From positions 17,775,717 through 17,839,716 of the forward strand of contig NC_071330.1 in assembly GCF_010183535.1 (NCBI RefSeq): a DNA stretch of 64,000 nt, in the 5' to 3' direction. This document shows, one piece after another, positions 45,698-56,491 of this stretch. Source of the stretch: Caenorhabditis remanei. Taxonomy: Eukaryota; Nematoda; Chromadorea; Rhabditida; Rhabditidae. A program made the position numbers and the translations under genes. The notes beneath the pieces were generated by a model, which was given only the letters and a program-made list of their open reading frames with translations, did no database searches and had not been told where the DNA came from. Each line of letters begins with the position of its first letter. Positions within the stretch are counted from its first letter, which is position 1.

Positions 45698-46260
45698 ATG
45701 AATTCTCCGTCGAGAATGTTGTTTTATTTTCTGATATTACTATTGGTTCAAGAGATTGCTTCTGAAAATGGTCTTGATGTCAACGCACTCAGTGGGAAGA
45801 GTAAGAAATTCTTTTTTGATGTGAGTTGACCTCTACATGCATTTTCAAAAAAGGAGATTCTTCAGATGACGAAACAAGTTATGGGAGTACCTTCATTGAA
45901 ACCAGAAAACCTCGCAGCTCAAGCCTTCTTCCGCCAGTTTTTGGACAAGTACACAAAGTTAGATGATAAGATTAAGAATGATATGACACAACACGTTCCA
46001 AAGGCTACGAAACTTTTTGATGCAGCTGGTAAGTTTCTGGTCTTCGATATCTCATACCACTAATATCTGTTTCAGCTAAGAAATTCAACATCGACCCATC
46101 CAGCGCCTTCAAAATGCTTTCCACTTTCTTTGAAACTTTCAAGAAGGGAGCATCAAGTGAGATGGCATCGAAAGGACTTCAAATGGCCGGAAAACTGTTG
46201 GGAGGAAAGAGTGGAGGCGGAGGTGGTGGACTTCTCGGATTCTTGGGAAACCGTAAATAA
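45698..46260 (+). CDS. Small secreted Gly-rich-tailed protein, unknown
   Basis: Three exons (45,698-45,820, 45,866-46,028, 46,076-46,260) close in frame to 156 aa. The N-terminus is a signal peptide (MLFYFLILLLVQEIASENG). The mature part is helical and Lys-rich (FFRQFLDKYTKLDDKIKNDM; AFKMLSTFFETFKKGASSEM). It ends in a Gly-rich hydrophobic tail (LLGGKSGGGGGGLLGFLGNR). No cysteines are seen in the mature protein. I do not recognise the family. The architecture (secreted amphipathic helices plus Gly-rich tail) is seen in various nematode small secreted proteins, so a lipid- or membrane-active role is conceivable but unproven. It sits between two inverted copies of one MITE subfamily. Confidence 0.78.
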
Positions 46261-46314
46261 ACCTTTCTTTATTGTTTTATAATTCAAATGATAACTTCAA
46301 AGATAAATCGATTA

Positions 46315-47318
46315 TTAGTTTTCTTGAAACTGCTTTTCATCCAGAACAGCTTTACCAATTATCCCACGTGTCGGTGGAATATGTTTCTTGCATGTTGGTT
46401 TTCCATCCTCAACTTGACATTTTTGAGATGGAGTGCACACGACTGCAGCGCACGCTGTAAAATATCGTTGTTTGGGAGTGATGACGATAACTACAGTACC
46501 TTCCCAAAGGTTGTAAACTTTGGCCAATTCAGTTGAAAATTGGCCAACTTTGAGAGTGTGTCATATTGATGATCCCATCAAGTAGGTTTTTAATGTATCA
46601 TACAGAACAAAGGTAGAGCTTTATTTATGTAGTTGACAACTTTTTTGTACGGGCACTCTTTAAAAATTATGTATCAAGAAAGTAATTTCTCCCTCAAATC
46701 GACCAATTTCAGTGCAAAATAGAGAGATTTTTGATCTGTCGTCTTAAAATAACCATAACTCTCTAGGGAGTGCCTGTACAAAAAAGTTGTCAACTACAAA
46801 AATGAAGCTCTATTTTTAATCTGTATGATTCATTAAAAATCTATTAGGTGTGACAATCAGAACTACCATGATACACTCTCAAAGTTGGACAATTTCAACT
46901 GAAAACGGCCAAAGTTCGTATACTTTTGCACGGCACTGTATAACTTACTGTTCGGAGTTTCACAGGTAGCAATTTCTTTACACGATCTTCCAATACAAGG
47001 GCGCACTCGCTCTACACAGACTTGTGGTGCCTTGCATTCCATTCGAGCGCAACCTGAAATTAAAAATACGTTTATTTTTTGAAACCTGGAAATTCGTACC
47101 GTTTGCCTCTATTGGAAGACAAGCCAAAATCGTTCGGCATGGTGGCTTAATACAAGGTCCCGGTCTCTCATCACAAAATGTGCCAGGTGGACAAAATTTG
47201 TCAATACAATTGTCTTTAAAATAATATATTCTTATTTGGTGGAAATAATTAGAAACATACCTGCTCGACAAACACAGACAAGTACTGTAAGAACAAGAAA
47301 TTGAGAAAATGAAATCAT
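46315..47318 (-). CDS. Secreted cysteine-rich protein with three related modules
   Basis: Four exons (47,318-47,261, 47,213-47,100, 47,053-46,949, 46,454-46,315) close to 138 aa. Residues 1-19 are a signal peptide (MISFSQFLVLTVLVCVCRA). Then follow three Cys-rich modules: DNCIDKFCPPGTFCDERPGP with PCRTILAC, CARMECKAPQVCVERVRPC with SCKEIATC, and CAAVVCTPSQKCQVEDGKPT. The shared pattern is C-x3-x(0-1)-C-x4-5-C, ending in a hydrophobic/Cys pair, as in small follistatin- or TIL-like modules; exact family not assigned. Intron 3 carries a palindromic element (46,492-46,945). Likely an extracellular, disulphide-bonded product. Confidence 0.8.
46492..46945. mobile_element. Palindromic mariner-type MITE in an intron of the cysteine-rich gene
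   Basis: Ends at TA-flanked CAGTACCTTCCCAAAG and CTTTTGCACGGCACTG. The inner part pairs GTAGAGCTTTATTTATGTAG with CTACAAAAATGAAGCTC. The segment 46,523-46,780 is almost the exact reverse complement of 44,470-44,725. Confidence 0.85.
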
Positions 47319-47608
47319 TAGTTATGTATGAATGATAACAGCGTCCTTCCAATTCGCATTTAAATACTTTAATGTAGACAAAAGAGTTCAAAGTTGGTTA
47401 AAAACTAGATTCGATAAAAGATGACAAATGATAATTTCTTTATGCAGAGGGGAAGGTCATTATGATAAACGAGGTCGACTAGAATGAGGAAAGTTTTTGT
47501 TGAATAACAATAGCTGTGTGAAAAAAAAACTATATTTAATTAAGTAGATTATCAAAAACGACAATTCCTATTTTCAGTTAACGTGATGAAGAGTGCTCAT
47601 GCTATGCA

Positions 47609-48030
47609 CAGTACTGACCATAAAGAATGCGACACTTACAGTAATGATCAACTTTGAGAGTGTGAGACGGCCTTCCTGATGGTATCACAATATTGATTGT
47701 TTATGTAATGTATTGATAACAATTAGAGCTTGATTTTTGTAGTTGACAACTTTTTTGTACGAGTACATCCTAATAAGTTACAGGCAGTCAATCTCTCCTT
47801 TTAGCACTGATAAAATGCAACCAAAATTACTTTGACGATTGATAACTTCTTAGGATGTGCTCCTACAAAAAAGTTATTCACCATAAAAATGAAGCTCTGT
47901 TTGTGATCTATACATTCCATAAATAATCAATATTGTGATACCATCAGGGAGGCCGGGCCACATTCCCAAAGTTGTCTATTTTCCACTAAAACCTGTAAGT
48001 GTTGGATTCTTTATGGCTAGTACTGCACCT
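47609..48030. mobile_element. Palindromic MITE, AGTACTGACCATAAAGAATGC ends
   Basis: The left end ACTGACCATAAAGAATG and right end ATTCTTTATGGCTAGTACTG pair. The inner arms contain GTAGTTGACAACTTTTTTG and CAAAAAAGTTATTCACC. It is the complete form of the outer subfamily seen at 44,322-44,992. The rest of 47,319-48,706 has no supported exon apart from a TATATAAATATA promoter-like site near 48,585. Confidence 0.83.
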
Positions 48031-48706
48031 ACTATTAATGCCAACCTTGCAAATTTCAGAAAATCAGACCTGCAATTTTCATAAATACAGAATTAATATT
48101 ATATTGTTTACAGTCTCAGAAGTAACTTTGATTTTCTATTTTCAGCCTCATCGAAATCATGCGAATTCTCTATTTTTACAGACCATCATTGTTTGTTTTT
48201 AAAGAAATGTGTCTATTTATAGCCTCTTTGAACTTTCATCTAGTTCTTGAAGTTCCTTAGCTTGTTGTTATTATCACATGGATTAAGTGTTCAATCAAAC
48301 AAAAACTATTACATTTAATTCATCAATGATCAAATCAAAATTTGATCTTTTATATGACATCACCCTATCACCTACTTTCCATTGTTTTCGAGAGGAGGAC
48401 TGTTCTTTGAATTGACTTGGATACTGGAACTGATTCAAACTATATCTTCTCTTTCTCTTTTCTGATGTCACTGTTTTTAGGTACATGAGAGAAGAGAATA
48501 ATAATTGAAACCCCCATAAATATCCCGCTGATTAGAAAATGGAAGGGAAACAAGGAGGGGAGGTGTCTGGGCGACGGCTACATATAAATATAACAAAAAA
48601 CAGGGAGTGATTTGTCAATTGGTTATTTTCGATATTCGATCTATCTCTATCCTTCTTCTAGTACTCCATTACTCTTCCTTTGTCATTTGGATTCCTATGC
48701 ACCATC

Positions 48707-51700
48707 ATGTGGATCCCCATTCTAGTCTATTTCTGTATTTTGACAGGTAATTTATATTTTTTTCAATTTTTGATCAATTGTTTTGTAGTTTTAGGTCTTG
48801 TTGAACCTCGTGAACTGATGCTCAGAAGAGCATGTCAAACGGATCCAACATTCTCCTTCTGTCGCAATCGTAAGCAGATTCTTTAAGTTTCTACCATTAT
48901 GAATATATATTTAGACATGAAAACGGCTGAAATAAGAACTGAGTCTCAAAAGAAGCGAGATGTGTTCCTTCAATGGGCATTTGTCGCAGCGAAAGATGAA
49001 CAAGACATCGAAGACGTGGATGAGCTTGAAACGACTAGAAAGACTGCTTACAGTATCCCAGATTATTGTACCAAGTATGCAGCGAACTTCAAAACTTATT
49101 GCACTAATGGCCATCTCGAGAAGTTGGAAGGTCTACTGACCCATTTTTGTGGAAGCTACATGAAAAACTGCAATGTCGCAGGAAAAGTAGAAAAAGTCAC
49201 AGAGACTGGAAAAACAGAAGAGTGAGTACTTAAATTGGAATTGTTCGATAAGCCAAGTACTATTACAGAGTGTTCCCAACTCCAACACCATTCTACTCAA
49301 CTACCGTTGGTCCTGCACCGAAAACCACCTATTGTGATGGGAACGCTCAAAAATTCAAGAAAGAATGCGAGAAAGAAGGTTTCACGCCAGATCGTTTCTG
49401 CCGAAAGTATAGAGAGCTTTGTGGGAAATTGGAGAAAGTTGATGCGGATACAACGAAAAGTGTCGATGATGATTTAGACTCTTTGTGAGTTTTTTTTAGA
49501 AATCGGATTATTTTGAGGAAACCATTCGATGTTTTCAGAGAAACACCAGATGAGTTTGAGGAGCATGAAAAACAAGACATTGCCGTTACTCCGAAACCAG
49601 AAGAAGTAGAAGGACAAGGAGCAGGAACTGATGAAGTGACGGCCTACTGTATAAACTATAACGAGAACTTTAATTACTTTTGTGTTGGTGACATGGCTCC
49701 AGAACACGAGAAGTTCTGTAATTCGTACAGAAAGAACTGTCCGGATCGCGTTTCGTGAGTTATACCTTGGATGGTTCTTTTTTGAAAAAACTATTTATCA
49801 TTGAATCTCATTTATTGTTGCTTTATTATTGTTATGCTTTACACTTTTATTTGGAATGCTTTATATTTTTGAATGAAGAATGTTTTTTTGGAATGCTCTG
49901 TTTGCACGAATAGTTTGAGTTCTTCTGTTGAATCATTTTACCGTTAAACCTCCAATAGAGGTTCCCCCAGCAACGCTTATTTAACGCGATGTATCTTTTT
50001 CTCAGAGGAGATATCAAAAAGTTGTCAACAGACAAAATATAGCTGGATATTTATAAAATATCTCTTCGGTTGAAACAAATTTGATACCTCTCAAGGCAGT
50101 GGAGATATTGTGCTCTAAACTATTGGGGCACCTCTGTTAGAGGTTTTACAGTATTTCATAATTTTGCCACTGTGCCAACTACAGTATGACAGAGTGAATC
50201 TCCTGATTTGGACACTATTTTAGAATACCGGTTCCTCAATTGGTAAAAAAGAAACAAAATTAGCGCCACGCCTCTCTTTCGCGACACTGTAACTATTTAG
50301 ACACCAACTAGTTTCTAGATGTCGTGTTGCTTAATAGCTCTAGTACTGTTATCTCTGACATTCTTTTCCTCCCCTTACAGACTGAAACAGTCCGGATCGT
50401 TCCTGGGAAACGAAGGTGGAAGTGAAAGGTCTCAAGAAGGAGCTTCCTCATCTTCAGATGACAAAACCTATTTATACAAAGGATCAAAGAAAGAGTATTG
50501 TGAGAAGTTCAGTGTCAACTATGAGTACTATTGCAAGTGGGTTATATGGTTTCAGTCACTTTTAAAAATACAAACTATTCAGAGGGCCCATTGAAAATGC
50601 TGAGATATTCACAAAGTTCTGCCCGTCCTATAAAAAAGCGTGTGTCAAAAATCAGTAAGTATTTTCGTCTTAAAACGTGCAACATGCTACAAAAAATATG
50701 ATTACAGGGCTCCAGCCAACCCATTCTCCGCTTCTAAAGGTCAAATAAAAGTATCCAGCGGAGGAGATTCAGATTTTCCAGATGTAGACCATCCAGTTCG
50801 TTTTTAATACATATAATAATAGTTTTGATCTACTAAGTTATTTCAGAAAGAGGGAAGATCAAAATCATCAAGAAGGCGCTCCAGGAAACTCAAAAAACGA
50901 CCGTGTTCCGCGGATTGTGACGAAAGAATATTCCCACACTGCACAAAAGTAGGTCTGAACTGACAATGACATGCATTAATTATTGTTCTAGGAATGTAAA
51001 TGTGACTATGATTATCCAGCTGTTCAAAAGTTCTGTAATCCTCCGCCACTTCCAATGTTTTTGAATACATGCCGCTTATGGTATTACGGATGTCCGAAAT
51101 ACGAGCAATACCATTACGCATCTCAATTCATCTACTCGAAAGCAGAGAAAGGAAAAGTTTTGGAAGGTCCGAAGACTCAAACTACATTCCAATTATTGGC
51201 TCCGTCTGGGGAAACTCTACCGTATAAACCTGCGAGATTTAAAAGGGAGACTGATATGGTATTGTGGCCGAAAGAGCCGGAAATTGAGAGTATGGATAAT
51301 AATAATAATAATCCTATCATGGGAAATGCGACTGTGGATTTTTCGATGGACGAAAAAGCAGTGGAAGATGGGGATAAGATGGTGCAGTTGAAAAATGGGA
51401 CAACGATTCACCTTGTAGCAGCACCGCCTCTTCCAAAACAAAATAAAGCAAAGTGAGTTTTCTAGAGAGAGTTTCATGAGAAATGATAATATCAGAAAGT
51501 TTGAGAGATCATTTGAAAGAATCAATTTTTCAGAGACCAAGTCTTGAAAGACTCCAAACCTGCTGTTCCAAATCTTCCACGAATCAAAAAGACAACTGGT
51601 GGAGAAGCTGTTCCAGTTTACTCAGACAGTGTATTTTCCAACGCCCTGGCTCAATACAATTCTCTAACGGACTCCCGTGGAATTCTTCATCGTCCTCGCA

Positions 51701-51945
51701 GTAGATCTCCTTTCACGAAACCGGGTCTCTGGGAGCCGAATCCAGATGATCCACACAACAGAGATCATGCGAATAAGTACTACTACCGACCGGAATCAGT
51801 GAACGTTGATTGGCTTCAAGGACAAATTGCGTATGGTGCACATTGGGCTGTGCCGGCTGCAGGAGTTGGAGGCACTGATGGATTCAGTGCTATTCATTTC
51901 CCGTCTCTTGGAACATTCCTCAATATTCCAGATGATTATGATTAG
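48707..51945 (+). CDS. Large secreted modular cysteine-containing protein (716 aa), unknown
   Basis: Eleven exons (48,707-48,746, 48,789-48,869, 48,915-49,221, 49,269-49,484, 49,539-49,754, 50,381-50,536, 50,583-50,654, 50,708-50,795, 50,847-50,948, 50,992-51,452, 51,534-51,945) close in frame. Residues 1-14 are a hydrophobic leader (MWIPILVYFCILTV). The first half repeats a module of the form YC-x(6-7)-F-x2-YC ... FC-x(2)-Y-x3-C, for instance YCTKYAANFKTYCTNG, YCINYNENFNYFCVGD and YCEKFSVNYEYYCKGP, joined by acidic linkers. A basic stretch (SSRRRSRKLKKRP) could be a furin-type cleavage site. The C-terminal half is Pro/Tyr-rich and ends HWAVPAAGVGGTDGFSAIHF...NIPDDYD. Probably extracellular matrix or cuticle-associated. 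I do not recognise the family. Confidence 0.82.
49938..50152. repeat. MITE inside the secreted-protein gene intron 5
   Basis: The ends pair as ACCGTTAAACCTCCAATAGAGG and CCTCTGTTAGAGGTTTTACAGT. The inner text (GTTGTCAACAGACAAAATAT, AGCTGGATATTTATAAAATA) recurs in inverse orientation at 54,717-54,905. It enlarges an otherwise short intron (49,755-50,380). Confidence 0.8.
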
Positions 51946-52242
51946 TTTTGAAAATACATATTTATTTTGTCATTCTTTTAAAAGTTTGCAATTATGAATG
52001 TCTGTAATGAACACTGTCTTGTTTTATTTTAATTTATTGTTGAAAGTTGAAAGATAATTAAGAAAGGAAAGTTATACTATCTAGGAAAAGGAAACAGGAC
52101 AAAACTGTGAGATGAGATTCGTGGTGATAGAAGGATAGGAACAAAAAAAAAATCAATGAAATAATTCCATGTAAAAAAGATCCCAAAAGAGTAAATATAA
52201 TGATGATAATAAAATTATGTACACAAAAAAGAACGAGGAGAT

Positions 52243-53405
52243 TTATCGTTTAACAAACATCATAACCAATCGCTTGTAGTCCTCAACTTGAGTCTCGAGG
52301 GTTGATACCATAGCTTGTAGTTGTACTTGACGTCTCTCAAGCTGCTCTCGCTCTTCTTTAGCTTCACGGATTTTTGCTTGACGTTTTTGACGAGACTTTT
52401 GTGATGCAAGGTTATTCTTGTCACGTTTTTGACGGTAGTCTGATGATGAGTCAGATGATACCGACGATGGCTTGCGGACACGAGATGAGGAGGTGATTGT
52501 TGATTCGGAAGATGGTGAGGAAACTGGAAAATTAGGAATAGAAACGATGGTTTTATGAGAAAGAAAATAACAAAGGACTAGACGATGACGTGGAATTTGA
52601 GAAGGAATACAAAACTCACTTTTATTGGTGTGCGCAAGTTGTGGGAAGAATTCGTCAATTGGGTCTATATCCGGAGTTGTTACAGTGAGAGGTGAGACGT
52701 TGGAGACGGTAGCAATGGAGTCATCGTGGATGTAGGCGTCAAGAGAAGTGATATCACAACTCATCAGCGAATCCAAATCGAGAAAATCTCCATCTGGAGA
52801 TGAGGCAACTTGTGCCTGAGATGAGGAACTAGAGGAAGTGGCGGATGCAGTGGGAAGAACCGGGGGGAAATCGTATGCATAGTTTGTGTACTCTGGTAGT
52901 ACGTCAAATTCAAAGGTCGCATTGGACTCGTGGCTCGTGCTCATGTTCATTTCGAAGGAGGGCACGTTCAAATGACTGTTCGCATTCATTTTCGAACGTC
53001 GTGTCATTGTTGAAACTGTAGTCGTCGTTTGATTGTCGAGAACCACAATTAACTCGCAATTTGGTGGCGGCGTGAACTGTAGTGGAGACTGCTCGGCAGA
53101 AGTGATCTGGTGGAGCTGGGGAACTGTCGTCGTCAGGCAATCCGGCAGATTTCGGCAAGAGTTGAGGATCCGACGATGGTTGTGGTCGGCGTGGACTGCA
53201 TCCTGAAGCGGTGAGTGAGCCAACGGCGGAAGTGTCGGCGACGGAGGCCAAGCCGAAAACCCGACGGCTAGTGGAGCCGAGAACTGAAAAATAGGAATTG
53301 TTTACAGCTTCTCACTTGTGAATGATCAGTATAATGACTGATCAATTAATGTTCTATTCCAGAGGAAGAGGGGATAGTACTCACCGGCTCCGAACTTGGC
53401 CTCAT
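52243..53405 (-). CDS. zip-2: bZIP transcription factor ZIP-2
   Basis: Nuclear bZIP regulator; C. elegans ZIP-2 drives infection-response genes such as irg-1 when host translation is blocked. Three exons (53,405-53,385, 53,283-52,620, 52,523-52,243) close to 321 aa. The last 70 residues are the bZIP: basic region [20 protein letters not shown] and a leucine-type zipper through [19 protein letters not shown], ending almost at the C-terminus. The middle is Ser/Thr/Pro/Asp-rich, typical of an activation domain. The start at 53,405 (MRPSSEPFSA) is the only ATG that puts exon 1 in frame. It has a poor context (TGG before ATG) and lies inside a longer upstream ORF. A different first exon or an internal start ([12 protein letters not shown]) cannot be excluded. 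From memory zip-2 is K02F3.4, fitting the local order. Confidence 0.75.
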
Positions 53406-53469
53406 CCAAGTAGCAACATTGTTGTTCATGGAACATGTTATAGTCGGCGAATGTGTTTGCGTGATACAT
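52910..53469 (-). promoter_or_regulatory. 152-codon upstream ORF overlapping the zip-2 start
   Basis: The first ATG of the transcript region (53,469, context CACAATGT) opens MYHANTFADYNMFHEQ and passes the same splice site (53,385/53,283). It then stays open to TGA at 52,910, overlapping almost 500 bases of zip-2 coding sequence in another frame. Ribosomes initiating here would miss the ZIP-2 start, so it should repress translation. Upstream ORFs in the zip-2 leader have been linked to its induction by translation block, as I recall. Confidence 0.6.
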
Positions 53470-54716
53470 TGTGAATTGAAGAAATCGTCAAGACCGTCGA
53501 AGTCTAGTGACAAACGAGCTAGCGACTAGCTGATCGGGTGAACTCTCTCTGTAACAGCTTGATTGGAATGTTAAAAGTCTGCAAAAGATTTTGAAAAAAA
53601 ATTATACTAGTATATGCTATTAATTGCCACGCCATCGTCATCTATTTCTCTTGTTTCATAAAGATTAACATACCGGGAGAAGGTGATGAAGGTTCGCTGC
53701 TTTGCGTTTTGGAAGCTCCTAGGAGGCGGACGGTGGTGGTCTGGGGACCTTGTTGGTGGTCCCTGTCTGTAAAACACCACCGTTGACGCATGTTGTCAAA
53801 GCAAAAAAACAACAAAGAGCTTCTAAGACCAAAGAAGGTTAAAAAAGTGTCACCACTCGTAATGTTCGTCAAAACGAAGGAATGAAGGCGAGGGAAACAC
53901 GCGGTGGAAGGAAAAAAACGAAGCGAGCGGTCTCTCCGCCCAGTATTGCACAACATTTGGCAAGATTTCACATGATGTCACTCGATTAGAAGCAGGCGAC
54001 GAGAGTAGACGAGGAAGAATGCTTCGGATGGAGATGCAGAGAAGTCAGATAGGTGTTAGACGCCGACCAGCCGGCGGAATTGTGTATTCGTGTTAGGGTG
54101 AGGACGGGGAGAGAAAGCGACTAGAGAGATGAAAAGGAGACAGAGACCAATAAATAGACCACGCGAGGAGAGAGAGTGTGTACCAAAAGATCAGCACTTT
54201 TTGACCATCAAAACACTGAGCATTTGAATAACGAAGATCATTGCAACGAATTAAGACTCAGATCTGATCTCGGATTGGAAACTGATGAAAGAGAAAAAAC
54301 TAACACAATCAAGATCAAAAAGGCGACTGTCAAAAAGACCGTGGGTCAATTTTATGTTGAAGTTACCAGCCATGGAAAGCTTTTGCTTCTTCAGGAGGCC
54401 TTCTTCAGGAGGTAGATTGGTCGATGTTTAGAAATTCAGATCACTTTGTAAATCTACGGCCGAATGTACGACAGCCTTAGTTTGAACCTGTTATAATGGT
54501 GACTAATCGTCATACATTGTGTCGTATTTGTCAAACTTGACATGTTTTACAATAAGGAATATACTGTCAGTTTTTCCAGTGATGAGTAAGAACAAGAAAT
54601 ATTAAGAAATCAGGACTCAAACTATTTGAACTGTGTATTTCTAACCAATTTGAACATAGTACACAGGTATAAAATCATTTATTATGTACAATACATTATA
54701 ATCAAAGATTTGGATA
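53470..54716. other. zip-2 upstream region
   Basis: No convincing gene. The first part (to about 53,560) is probable zip-2 leader without further ATG on the minus strand. From 53,650 to 54,170 the minus strand is rich in TCTC-type pyrimidine runs, as in Caenorhabditis promoters. A plus-strand open stretch at 54,176-54,415 has no clear homology or splice context and is not called. Confidence 0.45.
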
Positions 54717-54905
54717 CAGTAAAGTTTCTAATAGAGGTGCCCAAAAGTTTGAAGCACAATATCTCAACTACCTTGAGAGGTATCAAATTTGTTTCAACCG
54801 AAGAGATATTTTATAAATATCCAGCTATATTTTGTTTGTTGGCAACTTTTTGATATCTCAGTTGAGAAAAAAGATGTAGCGCGCTAAATGGGGTTTGCTG
54901 AGCAT
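54717..54905. repeat. Degenerate inverted copy of the 49,938-50,152 MITE
   Basis: Shares CAATATCTC, CTTGAGAGGTATCAAATTTG, AACCGAAGAGATATTTTATA and GATATCTC with the reverse complement of 49,938-50,152. The termini are eroded. Confidence 0.8.
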
Positions 54906-54977
54906 TCTTTACAAAAAGTCTTTGAACAGGAGGGTCTTTTGTTTATTCTGAATGTTGACACGAATTCGACCGGAAGC

Positions 54978-55305
54978 TTAATTTTTTGCATTTTGTAACA
55001 TTTGATCAAACTTTTCTTCATAGTATCCTTGCTGGGGAGATATAAACCTATTAGCTTCTTCATATACATTTGGAATCTCTTTTGAGTTACATACAACCAA
55101 TAGTGGAACTTTGATCTTTTTCATTTTTCTAAAACGTCATTTTTCCTTTTTTGAGAAAATTGAAAACTGATAAAAATGGTTTCTGAGTAATCCTTTCAAA
55201 TATTTACAATTCTCTTGATACCCGTCTCTTTACTCACCTATATTATCACACATCGCGAATAGTACGACTAAAGAAAATAGGAAAACGACTAGTCGAAAGA
55301 TCACG
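54978..55305 (-). CDS. Possible small secreted peptide gene, start unclear
   Basis: Minus strand: a TATA box (CTATATAAATGG near 55,355) is followed by a stretch coding VIFRLVVFLFSLVVLFAMCD, a signal-peptide-like segment that opens with GTG, not ATG (55,305), and ends at a GTGAGT donor (55,238). Downstream, behind an acceptor GACGTTTTAG, an ATG at 55,124 opens a 48-aa frame: MKKIKVPLLVVCNSKEIPNV to QMLQNAKN, stop at 54,978. Direct joining of the two puts a stop after three codons, so either another exon is involved or the gene has decayed. Low confidence that a functional product exists. Confidence 0.3.
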
Positions 55306-56491
55306 TGAAGATCATCGTAGAGAAAAATGAGAGTTGATGAAGAAAGTGTCCCATTTATATAGATATGGACATGGGTGCAATATTGTGCAAGAGTGTGTCA
55401 TGTCACATGTTTTGTAGGGGTCTGCGGGAAAGAGTGTACGGTATGTTATGTAGTTTGTAGAGTGAAACTAGACTTTCATTTTGTTGAACAGATGCAATAG
55501 TTTGAAACTATTAGTTTCTTCACGAGATTTTCCATTTTTGTTCAAATTTATGATCTCAATAGTTTTAACTCCGCGATTTCTGATTTCAAATCATGTTTCG
55601 CCCCCGGAGGGCTTTGAACATTTTTGGAGAATTTTCTGGACTTAAGATCTCTGAAAGTGAGGACATCGCGACGTTTTAAAATTATTTGGATATCTGGAAA
55701 AATAAGATATACAGCCATAAAGTCGTGATATCAACTTTTGTGTAACTTGGCATGAGAAAGATAGCTAAAAAATTAGATTTCAAATTGGATCCCATGGCTT
55801 CGAGTTACACTCGAATATTATCGGAATGAAAAAGTTCCGACGCGAAAGGTTCGCGCCACTGATCTACCGAAACGCCCACTCATCATTAACAACTTTCAGA
55901 ATTGTTTTTGAAACTTCTCAAACCCAAAGATTAAAGCTAGACTTTTGATTTTTTGGCTCTCTTCTTGTTTTGAAAACGCGTCATTCGACAGAGAGCAGCT
56001 GGATAAGTTGCTAGGCAACGTTTTAAAGTCAACAAAGCCACTTGTGAATAACAAAAAATGTTGTGCAGTATTTCGCAATCTCGATCAGATATTCAATAAC
56101 AAAAGGGGTAGAGTGTGTGAATAGCAGGATGTGAATAAAAGATTCAGGGATTTTGACAAAGCAGGTAACAGAAAAACATGGTTTTTGGATCAAGGAATCT
56201 GAATTTGGTTGTTGAAAAGGCTGTCTGATAGTGAGTACAAAAAATACACAGGTTTCTACTTTTTGAAGTCTATTTTTATTTGAAATGTTACACGTGAATC
56301 TCTCTAACTTTCAAAGGTCAAAAAACATTGTGCCAAGTAGTTTGTGCCATACACATAGCTCTCAAATATTATTGACTTTTTCGTGAAGTTTGTGTCGCGG
56401 AGGGCAGAGTGTAGCCTGTTGATTCTGCGATAACGACCTTGAACAAAAGTGTTCATTCATTTCTCTTCGACCACCGCCATTACTTTTTCTA
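55306..56491. other. Intergenic region upstream of ceeh-1
   Basis: Apart from the TATA-like site near 55,355, I see no exon, RNA gene or clear inverted repeat. Open stretches are short and AT-rich. Confidence 0.45.

Noticed and set aside
54176..54415. 79-codon Lys/Glu-rich plus-strand frame
   Set aside because: No recognisable motif, no exon borders and no signal peptide; likely chance.
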